From Sipunculus nudus (lineage: Eukaryota; Annelida; Sipuncula; Golfingiida; Sipunculidae): a stretch of 64,000 bases of DNA. Made by a program: the position numbers and the translations under genes. This document shows, in pieces, positions 33,760-45,800 of this stretch. Location of the stretch: assembly GCA_026874595.1 (NCBI GenBank), contig CM049319.1, positions 6,582,101 to 6,646,100 of the forward strand, written 5' to 3'. The notes beneath the pieces are model-generated. The model worked only from the letters and a program-made list of their open reading frames with translations. It was not told the origin of the DNA and did no database searches. Each line of letters begins with the position of its first letter. The first letter of the stretch is position 1.

Positions 33760-34175
33760 TTTATTGGACTCGGACTTGGACTTTGGTTCCAGTTGAGTTG
33801 GACTCGAAGAAGGCGGACTTGGATTCGGACCTCAAGGACTCGGGTTTTGACTCGGACTCGTGTAGCCAGGACTCGGACTTACACTCGGACTCGTGTAGCC
33901 AGGACTCGGACTTACACTCGGACTCGTGTAGCCTGGACTCGGACTTACACTCGGACTCGTGTAGCCTGGTCTCGGACTTACACTCGGACTCGTGTAGCCT
34001 GGTCTCGGACTTACACTCGGACTCGTGTAGCCTGGACTCGGACTTACACTCGGACTCGTGTAGCCTGGACTCGGACTTACACTCGGACTCGTGTAGCCTG
34101 GTCTCGGACTTACACTCGGACTCCTGTAGCCTGGACTCGGACATACACTCGGGCTCGGGTGGCGTGGACTCGACT
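33760..34175. repeat. 33-bp GGACTC-rich minisatellite, about 10 copies
   Basis: From 33851 the unit 'ctcggactcgtgtagcctgg' plus 'actcggacttaca' repeats with few changes. Shorter GGACTCGGACTT words lead in from 33768. The unit has no stop in several frames on both strands, so Thr/Arg, Ser/Asp and Glu/Ser open frames overlap. This argues for repeat rather than gene. Confidence 0.85.
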
Positions 34176-35589
34176 ACATCACTACTTTTTAAGGCTGCAT
34201 GCCTTAAAACATGAGGCGCGCTGGTCACCAATTTATGTGATATGTTTAAAACTCTTCCCTCAAGATAGGAAGTTTGTAACGGTCCTGATTGACCATCCCG
34301 TAAAAAGGACAGCGCCCTTGTATTATACGGTACCAGTGAGTGGGTGGATGGGATATCTTACAAAATAACACAACGTTGGATATAGTGTCGTCCAAATGTG
34401 TAAACAGAGTTTATCCACAGTTGGGAAACCAAAATTGGACCAACATTGCCATTTAATGCTGTTCTAGTGTATTTTCTTAATTGTGACGCTACTGGTAGAT
34501 TATGTCCTGTTGAATAATTGCCTCGGTATGTCTTCCAGATGGCTGCTGCCAAACCCGGTAAATCTGCATATATCCCAAAATGGCATAAAATGAAGAATAA
34601 AATTTAGGTCAGACATACATTCACACAATTACCATGTTTCTTAATCACTGTTGGTGTAATTAATGCCGTCAGTTTCAACCTATTAGTAATCTAAGTAGTG
34701 GAAGTGCGTGCATGTTCTCAAGTGCGGCAGTCAGACTTGATACTTTTTTCTGTTGTTAACTTTAATTCACATTAAGAATGACATGATAGCTCCTGTCATT
34801 TTTTAAGATGTCATTTCATAATGTTAACATTATTCTTGATAATAAATATATTTGTCATCTTTACTAGCTTCACGATACTGATTCAAAACTAAAGACAATA
34901 CACAAAGACGAAAGCAAACTTTTCGCGCCTGACATAGTGATATGCATATATCCCGCGACGACTGAAAAATACTAATGTTTGATTTACGATCTAATGAATC
35001 CACGCAAGAGAAGACAAGTAGGAAGTTGCAGTCGTTGATGAAAGAAACTTCGGTCCAGCCAGGTATTTCATGGTTGAATGAGCTTGACGGTAACAATGTA
35101 ACAGATTATTGTCACAGATTATAACTAAAGGGGTAAACATTTTCATTATTTTTTATTAATCTGAAGTCGATGCAGTTTAATATTTCAATTAAACATAATG
35201 TTATATCAATGTTATAAATGAATTGTGACTGAAAATATGACAAATTATATACATTTATTACAGAGATATGACAAAACGATGAAACCTCACACCAGAGTCA
35301 CTTATATATAAATCCTTGATATGAGCATTCAATAATTTTTAACAAAAACTAGCTTTTCTAAACCTGGTGTGTGTCGAGAAGAATAATTAAATAATAAATT
35401 CTAGAAATGCAGTTTCCTAGAATAACAACCACAAAAAGAAATATAACTATATACAATGAGGACCATCTCAGCAGTTATATTAATATTAGCTCTATTGTTA
35501 TTATGTAGTATTATTCATTACATATTATCATTTAAATTTGGATAAGAAATTGTTACCAAGGACATTTTTTAAAATGTTTCTCCCCCCCC
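34176..35589. other. Non-coding stretch, no gene recognised
   Basis: No supported exon. The C run at 35581-35590 ends the stretch. Confidence 0.4.
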
Positions 35590-35823
35590 CTTTAGTATTA
35601 TAATTATTAATTTTATTAATTAAAATTATTAATATTATTATTATTTTTTTCATTATTATATTCATTATTATTATTATCATCACCATAATCGTTATTATTA
35701 TTACCATCATAATCAATATAATTATTATTATTAGAAGTCGTAGTAGCAGTAGTAGTGGTAGCAGTAGTAGTAGCATTATTATAATAGTTATTATTTTGAT
35801 TATTAATACTTTTATTATTACTC

Positions 35824-35867
<44 letters not shown>

Positions 35868-36071
35868 ATTATAATTAATCACATGGCCTCATGTAAATTA
35901 TCAAAAGTACTCAAATTATTTTTATCATCACCATAATCGTTATTATTATTACCATCATAATCAATATAATTATTATTATTAGAAGTCGTAGTAGCAGTAG
36001 TAGTGGTAGCAGTAGTAGTAGCATTATTATAATAGTTATTATTTTGATTATTAATACTTTTATTATTACTC

Positions 36072-36121
<50 letters not shown>

Positions 36122-36175
36122 ATTAATATTATAATTAATCACATGGCCTCATGTAAATTATCAAAAGTACTCAAA
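35590..36175. repeat. 260-bp tandem duplication inside ATT-rich microsatellite
   Basis: The block from 'atcatcaccataatcg' through 'cacatggcctcatgtaaatt' and 'caaaagtactcaaa' occurs twice, 260 bp apart ('cacatgg' at 35880 and 36140). Both copies embed (ATT)n, (AGT)n and similar runs. The Asn-rich frames are artefacts. Confidence 0.85.
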
Positions 36176-36343
36176 TGTTATTTGGTTTAAATTGAATAAT
36201 GTACTAAATCCTCATGACCACTCTGTTAAATACTTAGCTAAATGTAACTAAATATTTAATAAAATAACAAAATGGTAAAGCTCACGTTAATGTGTAAACC
36301 GCACGCGTGATATGAAACTTGTAAACATTTGCCCGAATAAGTG

Positions 36344-36508
36344 GGGTCTGTCTAAAACGCGGAGAATCCGCGGAGAGATGGAGAATTCGCGGAGAATTTG
36401 CGGAGAATTCGTGGAGAATTGACGGACAGTTTTTATATTCAATGATACTTTTAAATGCACATTAAAATCACTTAAAACCACCGACAATATTACTCTTAAC
36501 ATATTTGC
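36344..36508 (+). repeat. MULE left terminal inverted repeat
   Basis: Matches the reverse complement of about 40374-40527, with a swap in subrepeat order near the middle and scattered substitutions towards the inner end. Confidence 0.8.
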
Positions 36509-37327
36509 GCACTAATAAATGAACGAAATAATTTTAAAAATCTGTATATAATTAAAAGATTTATGCTTAACAATGTAGACTCGCCGCCGAGTGAATGCGT
36601 TACACAAAATCTAACACCCGTCTGAGTCACCAGCTGACACTGACAGATCTTTAGACGAAAACGCAAAACACCTAATATTTGAACAGTTTATTGTGCAAAC
36701 AATAACAAAACCATGCACGTGTATCAAATTTACAGGTGTTAAACGATATATATATAATATGATTAATAAATCATAATTTTACCTACAATTATTGATAGAT
36801 AAAAAAAACCACTATCACCATTCATAGTGTATGGACCCAATTTACATGCACAAATAAAAGGTGAAACACAAACATTCGACTTTACACACTTTATACACAA
36901 AATAATAGATTGCCCCTTTAAGCTAAAGAATCAATTTGGCAGTAGGATTAAATAAAATAAAAGAAAAAATCGTAAATATATATTGTAATCACAGTTAAAG
37001 AATTATATTTTTCTTATTCTGTACAAAATACACCACACTGCTTTCTGGCCATAACAATACAGAGTATAATAATAAAAAAAATTAAACTATAGCACAATGT
37101 ACACATACATACAGCAATAGTACATGAACTTATTTGTACAATCTTCACAAAACCATTTCATTTTTTAATTGCTTTAGTTATTTTAAAGACATATGCACAT
37201 TTAAAATGAAACGATTTATTACATTTTTTCTTTTTCTTTTTCACAACCAATCATGTCTTCGAATAATTCTCCTGATCATCATTCACATTCAATCCCATGC
37301 AATGGTCACATTTGCATTATATTTAGG

Positions 37328-37530
37328 TTAGTTAGGTTTTGGTGTTCCAGGAGAACGTTTTGCTTGAGGAAATGGTGTGAAAATGCCTGAATCGTAACAA
37401 GAAACTAAGTGTTGTTGCATCAATCCATTGTTAAAATGTTCAATTTGTTTAATTTCTAGATTGAAACGAAAATCAACTGCATTTGCAATCACAAATAGTC
37501 CACAGTCTCCTGATGCTATATTCGTTGTCT
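37328..37530 (-). pseudogene. Ulp1/C48-like cysteine peptidase, last exon (fragment)
   Basis: The - strand reads TTNIASGDCGLFVIANAVDF, then about 45 residues to a stop at 37328. 'SGDCGLF.IANA' is the catalytic-cysteine motif of Ulp1-type (SUMO protease, peptidase family C48) domains, as found in many transposon-encoded peptidases. A splice acceptor (ccatgccag) at 37531 would start the exon. The upstream His and Asp of the triad were not found, so only the end of the domain is supported. The exon lies inside the Mutator-like element. Plant Kaonashi MULEs are known to carry such genes; its role in transposition is unclear. Confidence 0.6.
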
Positions 37531-37536
37531 CTGGCA

Positions 37537-39870
37537 TGGCACAAATAAAATCTTAAGAGAAGAACTGAGAGCTGAATTTTACATTAATGTACAGATTTTT
37601 AATCATTTTGGTAACTTAACAGATACGCAGGCCCGTAGGCTGGGGGGGGGGGGGGGGGGGGGTTCGGTGGGTTCGGACGAACCCCCCCGCTGAGCATCTA
37701 AGTTCCACCTGACGAATACAGATATGCCATAATCTGGGAAAATTTAACCCTTCTGTCGGGTTCCATGCATGTTCTGTCAGGGAAAGACTATAATTCTGTA
37801 TAAATATTGTTTATAGCGGCCTCTTTTCTTTAGCTCTGTCAGGGATGTAGATTGCAAGTAGGCCCTACAGTTCAAAATGTTTAATTTCACCTCTGAAGCA
37901 AGCTCTAAATAACCCGTTCACTGCTTGCTTCTGATTATAGTTCGGCATTGGATGTTTGTTGCCATGTGACGGGGATAAAGAGAAAATGGTTGATTTTCCC
38001 CTCTCGTGCAAAGAGGACAGTAGCACCCTCTTGTTTCAGGGCCAACGGATCTAAGGCCACTTTGTCAGTTGATCACAGGGAACATACGTACCAAGGGACC
38101 AAACCAAGCTTGCATGATTCCTTAAGAATAATAAATAAAGGGGGAAAAAACAAACAAAAGTTTAAATATATCATATAGAGATTAATAAATGAGCTTATGG
38201 AACATTTCGATTTGTTGGTAAAGTAAAATAAAAGGAGGGCCTTGCATATTGCTTTGTTAGTTCAGAATACTATATGGCGATGATCCATTTTCTATAGCTG
38301 TCCTGTCAGCAGTTTTTCTTCCCGCTAGATTAGCATGTTTTTACATCTTTACCTTCGGATTTGAAATTTTACAGTAGTATGATGTACAGAAGTTCTACCA
38401 AACCGGAAACTAGGTAACTGTGCTTTGTTCCTTTGAAAAATAAACATAAACTAGTATATGCATTCAAAACCTATTTTAACAATTCAAGACTTTCTTATAT
38501 AAAAAAAAAATGTTTAGCTTGCATCGTTCTGAGGCACAGAACTTTTCATTATATGTCCGATTTATATGAGGAAAATTGAGTGAGTACTGAGTAATTAGAA
38601 AATTTTATGGACTGGATTATGTGTTTGGTCGAAAATCTTTATACTCAATGAATATATGTTAACTGCTTAAGCTGGAGCTCAGTTCATCCAGAAAATAACT
38701 TCAGTTAATTTAGATATAAGTATACATCGGAAATCAGGTCAGAAATTCAATGTATTTATAAAGTAATCAACAAAGGTAAAGTCACTACAATGAATTTTAT
38801 CATATACTTTGACCATCGCATATTGTTTTCTTGTAAGCACTGTTGATTTAATTTTCAAATACCGTGAATACATGGATTTAAGCTATTGATTTTGAAATTC
38901 TAAGACAGTTACCCCCTCCCGTCCCCCCCCCCCCCCCCCGCCAAAAAAAAATGGTCAGGTATTTGAGTTTGCAGGGGGGATAATACTATATAATTTATGA
39001 GTAATCCAGAGCAGGGAACACGCCACCTCCACTGCATGTGTACTGGAGGGCAAGCTGGCGATTTGCTAAATATAGATACATGCCGAAGTGGAGCACACAG
39101 CAAGTAGGGACTAAGGAATGACATAATCATCATTTAATATGTTTAGTAATAATATGGATTTCACTCATCGAGGCTCTTTCAGTTACTGTTATCATTTATT
39201 TTGTCAGCTTTAAGGCTATACACCCCCTAAATAGTTTAGTCAACACATTTCATTTATCATACATTACAAATGCATATATAAACCTAATTAGTTTGTTTTT
39301 ATTCGGAACCTGCAGAAGTGCTCCGGGATCTTAATTGATCCCTTAAAGTTCGAGCTCCTGCCCAGTTCTGTCTTATATACTGCTTCATTTGTCAAAGAAT
39401 TTCAAAATAATTCTAAATGCCTTGCCTGTTGCATGGTCATTTTTAATTAATGCAAATTTCAAGTATAGCTAGAAACAACAAACAGTATCCTGTTTGACAC
39501 TAAACATCACCAGGTTTCTTTCCAAGAATGTTAATTTACAAGTTATCTGCATTGAATGTATATCAATTTCTAGCAACCTCGTTTAACTATCAGTTAACGT
39601 GATAATCACTCGATTGGATAGCTATACCGGAGAATATCAAATGACTGTGATGTGAGTTTGACAAGGAATATGACTGTTTCCTTTTTCAAACTGAAATGGA
39701 TGTCAATGCACTTTTATGCAACTGAAATGCCCCTGTTCAGTGTACACGTATATATAGCCGAACCCACTTTATGACCATACCTGTGCTGTAGCAGACGCTT
39801 GCAAAACGCTTTGGATGGGACGTTCTGATCGAGTACACAAGGCGAGATAAAGGACAATTCGCAAAAAAAA
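37537..39870. other. MULE interior without recognised genes
   Basis: Contains a run of about 21 G (37642-37662) followed by 'ttcggtgggttcggacgaaccccc', a C run at 38925-38939, and no frame with a known transposase motif. Confidence 0.4.
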
Positions 39871-40023
39871 GTATGCTTATTTTTATTGTTTTCATTCAGT
39901 TAAAAGAAACATCTGGTTGATATATATATATGTGTGTGTGTACATTTTGTACCTGAAGAGTGAGCCGGCTTGTAATGTATGTATGCTTATTTGGATTGTT
40001 TTTAATCAGTTAAAAGAAACATC

Positions 40024-40088
<65 letters not shown>

Positions 40089-40116
40089 TTTTGTACCTGA
40101 AGAGTGAGCCGGCTTG
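39871..40116. repeat. 110-bp tandem duplication carrying TA microsatellites
   Basis: 'gtatgcttatttttattg' to 'gagtgagccggctt' is repeated from 39981; the second copy is expanded by a TA run (40029-40083). A separate TA run lies at 40266-40311. Confidence 0.85.
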
Positions 40117-40261
40117 ACTGCTGCTCTCACGAAACGTACAGATCTGTCACACAAACTCATGAAGTCAAACTAACCGTACATTAATTATTTATTTATAAAC
40201 GCTCCCATATGGTAGAGCACTATCACCGCGATGTATTGAATTCCTGTTATGTAAACAATAC

Positions 40262-40314
<53 letters not shown>

Positions 40315-40373
40315 GTTCCACCATCAGTGAAAACGAACCCTCCCACTCGGCAGTCAGCCTACGGGCCTGATAC

Positions 40374-40527
40374 GTTAATATGTGAAGAGTAATATAGTTG
40401 GAGATTTTAAGTAATTTTAACGTGTATTTAAAAGTATTATTGCATATAAAAACTCTCCGCAAATTCTCCACGAATTCTCCGCGAATTCTCCATCTCTCCG
40501 CGGATTCTCCGCGTTTTAGATAGACCC
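40374..40527 (-). repeat. MULE right terminal inverted repeat
   Basis: Inverted partner of 36344-36508. Just inside it is a poly-TA run and a 'cagcctacgggcctg' block. That block recurs in opposite orientation at about 37626-37641, next to a 21-G run, suggesting a further nested repeat. Confidence 0.75.
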
Positions 40528-40536
40528 GAATAAGTG

Positions 40537-40655
40537 AGCGCAGTCACGGTTAATCATTGATGACAAACCGGTTTGAGACAAGAGCGGAAGTTGAAAGATT
40601 GTCAAAAGTGAATTTCTCTCAGAACTGAAGCTTTCCACTTTTCCTGTACTGTAAG
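40537..40655 (+). promoter_or_regulatory. Candidate promoter/leader exon of aph-1
   Basis: Inferred only. The segment starts right at the end of the MULE target duplication. It contains an ETS-like GCGGAAGT near 40585 and ends in a donor-like CTGTAAG/gtata at 40655. The coding exon at 42874 has an acceptor at 42860, so a non-coding first exon must exist somewhere upstream. Confidence 0.25.
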
Positions 40656-41749
40656 GTATATCATACAGTAAGTATATTTGAGAACGAAAAAAGGACATAT
40701 CTTATGTAGCGTATTAGCCTTGTTTGAGCTTTATTTTTCTGTACTGCTTCGATTCGGGGCCAAGCTAAAATGCTGTATTATCGCCCACTTACTTATTTCC
40801 TGGAACGAAAAATCACTGTCAGCTGTCAGTGTATGGTTGAAATAGTTCTCTCATATTATGTTTGACATTCAATATTCGGGTGTATTTGCCTGCAAACTTT
40901 AGACAGAACTGTAGAAATCTTTGAAGGAAAATTTGAGAAATTAAATTGTCTTAATTTTATTTATTTGCTTAAGCAGGAGCGACTATGTAATTCACTTCTT
41001 ATTCAGAATATATGAACTTCTTTATTACTTACACACTGTCTTGACAAGGTAAGTGCGTAATTGGATGGACAGTATGATGAGTAAAATTCATGTAAAGAAG
41101 GTGTAAGAGGCAGGTGGCAAAATCAAGATAGATGCATGCAGCTAAATATAAATACATTTTCTGTTCACACAACTGTCATGTCTCAGAGAGGTGTACGAGA
41201 TATTCTATAGTCATGCCGTAAAGCCAACTGCATTTGACCTTGTTGCAGAAAGCACAGCTATGATACTTCATTCACAGATGTTGGTATGACAGTATATGGT
41301 TAAATAGTGTGGGGTATAAAATGGCAAAGTATACACATCAAAATACATGGATCTGTTTGTGTCTTTTGAAGTTAATGAGTCATTCTGATAACATAAAATA
41401 TTCTAACCTTAATGTATGAATTAAAATAACCCCCTAATGATCCTTGTAGGCCTGTTGTGATTTTAACATTGCTAACTTAATGACTTACTTGACTTTTGTC
41501 GACACTTGATCAACTGGTACTAATATTCTCCCACTCTGTGATAAGCCCACTGTGCCTTTATTTAAGAATGATAATCTTACACAGGGGTCCAAGTCTAGTC
41601 CTCAATGATTTACTTATGCGGGCCAGCACCATGGGTCATTTCAAAGTATCAAGACCATTTCGCTTATAAAGTAAACAATGCCCCTTTTAGAAAATCTGTT
41701 GCGTGTAAGCCAGTTGTTCTTTTTAAGAAAGACCCAGTTGTGGCTCTGT
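40656..41749. other. Probable aph-1 leader intron sequence
   Basis: No repeat or exon recognised apart from an imperfect hairpin ('ggctctgttgtaaac...ctacaacagagcc') near 41742-41776. Confidence 0.3.
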
Positions 41750-42231
41750 TGTAAACACAGAGCTACAACAGAGCCACAGGCCCCTGCCTTCGTTTATCTA
41801 GTAGACAGGAACGCATGCAGATGGCGACTATGTACCAACTTTGAGTACATTTAGCCTGTGGTTAAGCCACACAGATTGGCTGGTGATTGTTTCAGGCTAG
41901 CTGTGTGTACTGCATGTGTTACATCATCACTGCCAACTTGCTGGCCGCACCTAGCTGAAATGTAATATATCACCTGGCAAGCTGAAACAATACAGCATGA
42001 AACCTTGGCAACATTGCTGCCTGTAGCCAGAGGTAGTGTGTAGCCAGTGGTCCAGTTACATGGACACTCACACTATGCACAAGTGATGATGTAACTCATG
42101 CATGCACACTGCTGCTTGAAACAATTGCCCAGAGGCACTGGGAAAAGCACCCAACATCACTCAGGTGTATTGCCTACTCTCGTCTGCTAGATAAATGAAT
42201 GGCAGGGACCTGTGGCACAACTGTGTTTACA
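41750..42231. mobile_element. ~480-bp fold-back MITE-like element
   Basis: The left end 'gtaaacacag...ccacaggcccctgcc...tttatctag' is mirrored at the right by 'ctagataaatgaatggcagggacctgtgg...ctgtgtttac'. Inner blocks are also inverted: 'ttacatcatcac' against 'gtgatgatgtaa', and 'attgtttcaggc' against 'gcttgaaacaatt'. The whole element can fold on itself. No coding capacity. Confidence 0.6.
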
Positions 42232-42873
42232 TTATAAGGGTGCTATCACCATCACAAAGTTTCATACAATGGCCAAAGATAACCACAACTTAATTATCCT
42301 ATGTGAACATATAAAAAAAAGTCACATACTATTCCAAAGGGTGGTCCTTTTTGGAACATTGCACTGTATTCAGTTTAATAAACCTGAACTCAAGACAATG
42401 AAATAGAGCAACAGAATGAATCAGATTAAAGGGTCTTGGGACAAAAAAATATTGGATCAAACTGAAAGACCCGAAGAAGCTTGCATGTGTCTGGATTTTT
42501 TGCAGTTACTTATTGAATTATACTTAAAAAAAATATGTTTGGCCTCCAGTATAAAGAGGCAGATGTTTCAGCAATTTTGTGTAAAGAACATAATTTTGAT
42601 AGTGTTAAACATATTTAGTTTGCAGCTGTTGCATTGTTTATGCCCATTCAAATGTGCTATTTCTGTCATTTCCTCAGTCATTCCAATTTTGTGATTTATT
42701 CAGTGCTATTTTGTTTTAGACCAATGAAAGTTCCCCAGAGAAAACTCAGCCAGAGCAATCTTATTAGTCCTAATTACAAAATACTCAAGAAAACACACCA
42801 TTTATTTCTATCATTAGGGCAAAGTTCCCTCATGAACTCCAAATGTTTTATTTATTACAGAACAGGCAGCAGG

Positions 42874-45800
42874 ATGACGTTGATGGAGTTTTTTGGGTGT
42901 ACCTTCATTGCCTTTGGGCCACCGGCAGCCCTATTTATATTCACAATTGCCAGGGATCCTCTCAGAATTATTGTTCTTATGGCAAGGTAGGCGATACATT
43001 CCTCACACAGTGGTCATACACTAGTCGTTCTGATCTCCTTAACTGCTGCTTAGTATTGCAAGATTCTATGGGTTTCACCATCAGGGCTGGCACAGATCAG
43101 TGAAATGTAATCAGACCAATGAGAGCATAGCTTCACACTGTGCATCCAATGCAAGTTTCAAACCCATGGCCCACTCTGATTGGTCTGATTCTTGGCCCTG
43201 TGCCAGATCTGGTGATGAGATCCCAAAAACACACAGACCTTAGAATCAGGTTTTGTACTGAAAAAATGCATTTCCTGCTCAATGTTGTAGTTTTGTTATG
43301 CCAGATTGTCTTACCAAAAAACAAAAAACATTTGGATAGGGGTCATTGTTCAGACTATACCTTAATGAAACACAATTAACATTTCTTAATTTTTGGGGAA
43401 TTATAGAACAATTGAGTATGGTAGTTTCAACTAAATTTTATAGAAATCCAAAGTCTGAATCAGAATTGAATTTTCAGTTTTTTGTTACAACCTTTTAGTT
43501 CAATGTTATCTTTTTTATCCAGTGCGTTTTTCTGGTTGATAAGTTTGCTGCTATCGTCACTATTGTGGTTTGCTGTGGTTCCTCTACGGGAGAAGCTGGC
43601 GTTCGGCTTGGTCTTCTCTGTGCTGTTCCAAGAATCCTTCCGGCTGGTGTTTTATCTCTTACTGAAGTGAGTTGTTCATTTTATAACATGTATACTCATG
43701 TCTTGTTGACACATAGGACTCTGGATCATTAGGCAACTCATGAGCAAAGCAATTCACGATACAACATGGCAATATGCAATTTGGTTTGGGAAACTTTATA
43801 CCTTTTATAATTGAGAGCAATAGAGTTATCCAGTTGCGTATTAATTAATATGTATACATTATATTATGCTTTAAAATTGGTTCAGAACCAATGTATATGA
43901 CTTCATTCAAGACCAATATGGACACAGCAAATAAATGGATACCGACTATTAGTAAATTATCAGTTTAGCTATAATTTTGCTTTGATTTTTTGCAAAGACC
44001 ACAGACTTGTTACAGGCCTATTGACACATCACAAGTTACATTTTAAAAGGACATCAGGGTTTTTGACTCCAGTCATAATGGCATCCTCCTGTAATTTGGG
44101 GTTTTGGGCATGGCCCAAAGAAGTGTTATTCCACCCATAGTTTTACTAGTACACATCCCCTTGTCACCAAACTTTTCAGCTTTTCAGGTATTACCTTCAC
44201 ATTGGCACTCAGGACTTCGGCTTATATTCCACATTCACATATGTATCACAGCAGTCCTATCTGTATGGTTGCCATGTCAGACATCTATTTATGAAATTGA
44301 GAGACAAGTTTCTTGTGTAATTAGTGAAGTAGTTAGAGAATGAAAGCTGGGGGGGGGGGGGGGAGGGGGGGGGGGCTGTCAGTAGTTAATATTTCGGCTT
44401 GGTGTCTGGCTGTGATATTACAGTACATAACTTGCTGTATATTGTTGTATTTTAATAGAAAAGCAGATGAAGGGTTACAGAAGTTCACGCAAGCCGACCA
44501 GAGTGGGGGCACGTCAGGGCTTGTCACAAACAAACATCTCATGGCCTACGGTAAGCTTGTTGTGCAAATAGGAATTCTCTAGTACAAGTGATCCTTATAT
44601 ATTTCTCAAGTCTTAAATCAGGACTTGAGTACTTGTGTATGCAGTAAAGATGTATTTACATGATACTTGTGTGTTTAATATAATCCCTATACTTTGTCCC
44701 AAATGAAGATATTTAAAGTTGAGTATGATGTATTAATGTTAAAATGCTTAATACATGACTTTGATGAGGTGGTGCAGATGTACATATATTTACCTACCAC
44801 AACCAAGGGTGGCTCCAGGAGGAATGTTATAATTCAGCCTGCCGTGTGTGATTGATTATCAAATAACGTATGAAGAATAGGAATCATTTTGATAAAACTC
44901 ATCAGAAATGTTAACAAATAAAATATCTCACCTAAGTTTAATTTCCAGCAAAATACACGCATATTTAATGAGGTCTGAGGTCAGGGCGCTTTGGAGGCAC
45001 CATGGTGACTTAACAAAAATCATATAGATTTTCATGAAACTCATTATAAATATTTACCAATAGGGTTTCTCAACTCAATTAAATTCTCAGCAAATTTCAT
45101 GCATATTTAATTAGGTCAGAGGTCACAAGACATAAAACAGGCGTATTATCCACATTTGCGGTGCTCTTGTTAAATTATACAAGTCTAAATACTTGTTTGA
45201 AGTACTGATCATATTATAAAGACCTTGCTGATGTAGCATAGAGTTGAAAGTTGAAATAAAAAAGACATTGTTTCAAAGCTTTTCCATCATATCTGTACAC
45301 TTAATGTTTTTGTGATATTTCGTTAAAATCTTTTTTGTTTCCCAGTACAAATCAGCTTTTATCAAAGGCAGTCATGTGTCAATTTATGGTGATTTAAATG
45401 ATTATGATGTATACATATATATTTACTTTGCAATGCCAGTCTGTTGTTGACTTGTTTAGAAAAGAGCTTTTCAGGTCATTTCAAGTTGCCGTATTCGTTC
45501 ATCCATGTAATATTTGAGGGATGTATGTGTTACATAACAAAATTGTGATGTACAGAAACCAGTGTGATTTCATCTGTATGAATCAAAGTTTAAGATTGTC
45601 AATTTAGGTCGTCACTGATATGTCACCTGACCGTACCGTACATCATTATTCTTTCTTAATTATTCATATTGAATCCATAGATAGGAGAATATAGTCTTGC
45701 TGTTAGATGATTGCCACATTTGTCTTATTTGCCATTTGCCTCTGAGGTAAATAAAGGTTAGCATTGGTACATTTTATCAAATTTATGGTAAAAACAAGTG

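Larger units (their letters stand above)
36344..40527. mobile_element. Mutator-like (MULE) DNA transposon, 4184 bp
   Basis: GAATAAGTG is duplicated exactly at 36335-36343 and 40528-40536, a 9-bp target duplication. Both ends begin GGGTCT.TCTAAAACGC and continue as inverted repeats for roughly 155-165 bp (left to about 36508, right from about 40374). The outer half of the repeats is built of GGAGAATTCGC-like subrepeats. Mutator-like elements make 9-11-bp duplications and often have long terminal repeats; Merlin is the main alternative. The interior has a Ulp1-like peptidase exon but no transposase I could recognise. Confidence 0.8.

Noticed and set aside
33730-34368. Arg/Thr-rich and Asp/Ser-rich open frames on both strands
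   Set aside because: Overlapping open frames in several phases over a 33-bp minisatellite; not evidence of a protein.
35528-36142. Asn- and Ile-rich open frames
   Set aside because: Translation of ATT/AAT microsatellite.
42634-42873. Longer N-terminus for aph-1 using upstream in-frame ATG codons
   Set aside because: A splice acceptor at 42860 and the conserved family start at 42874 show that the upstream frame is intron.
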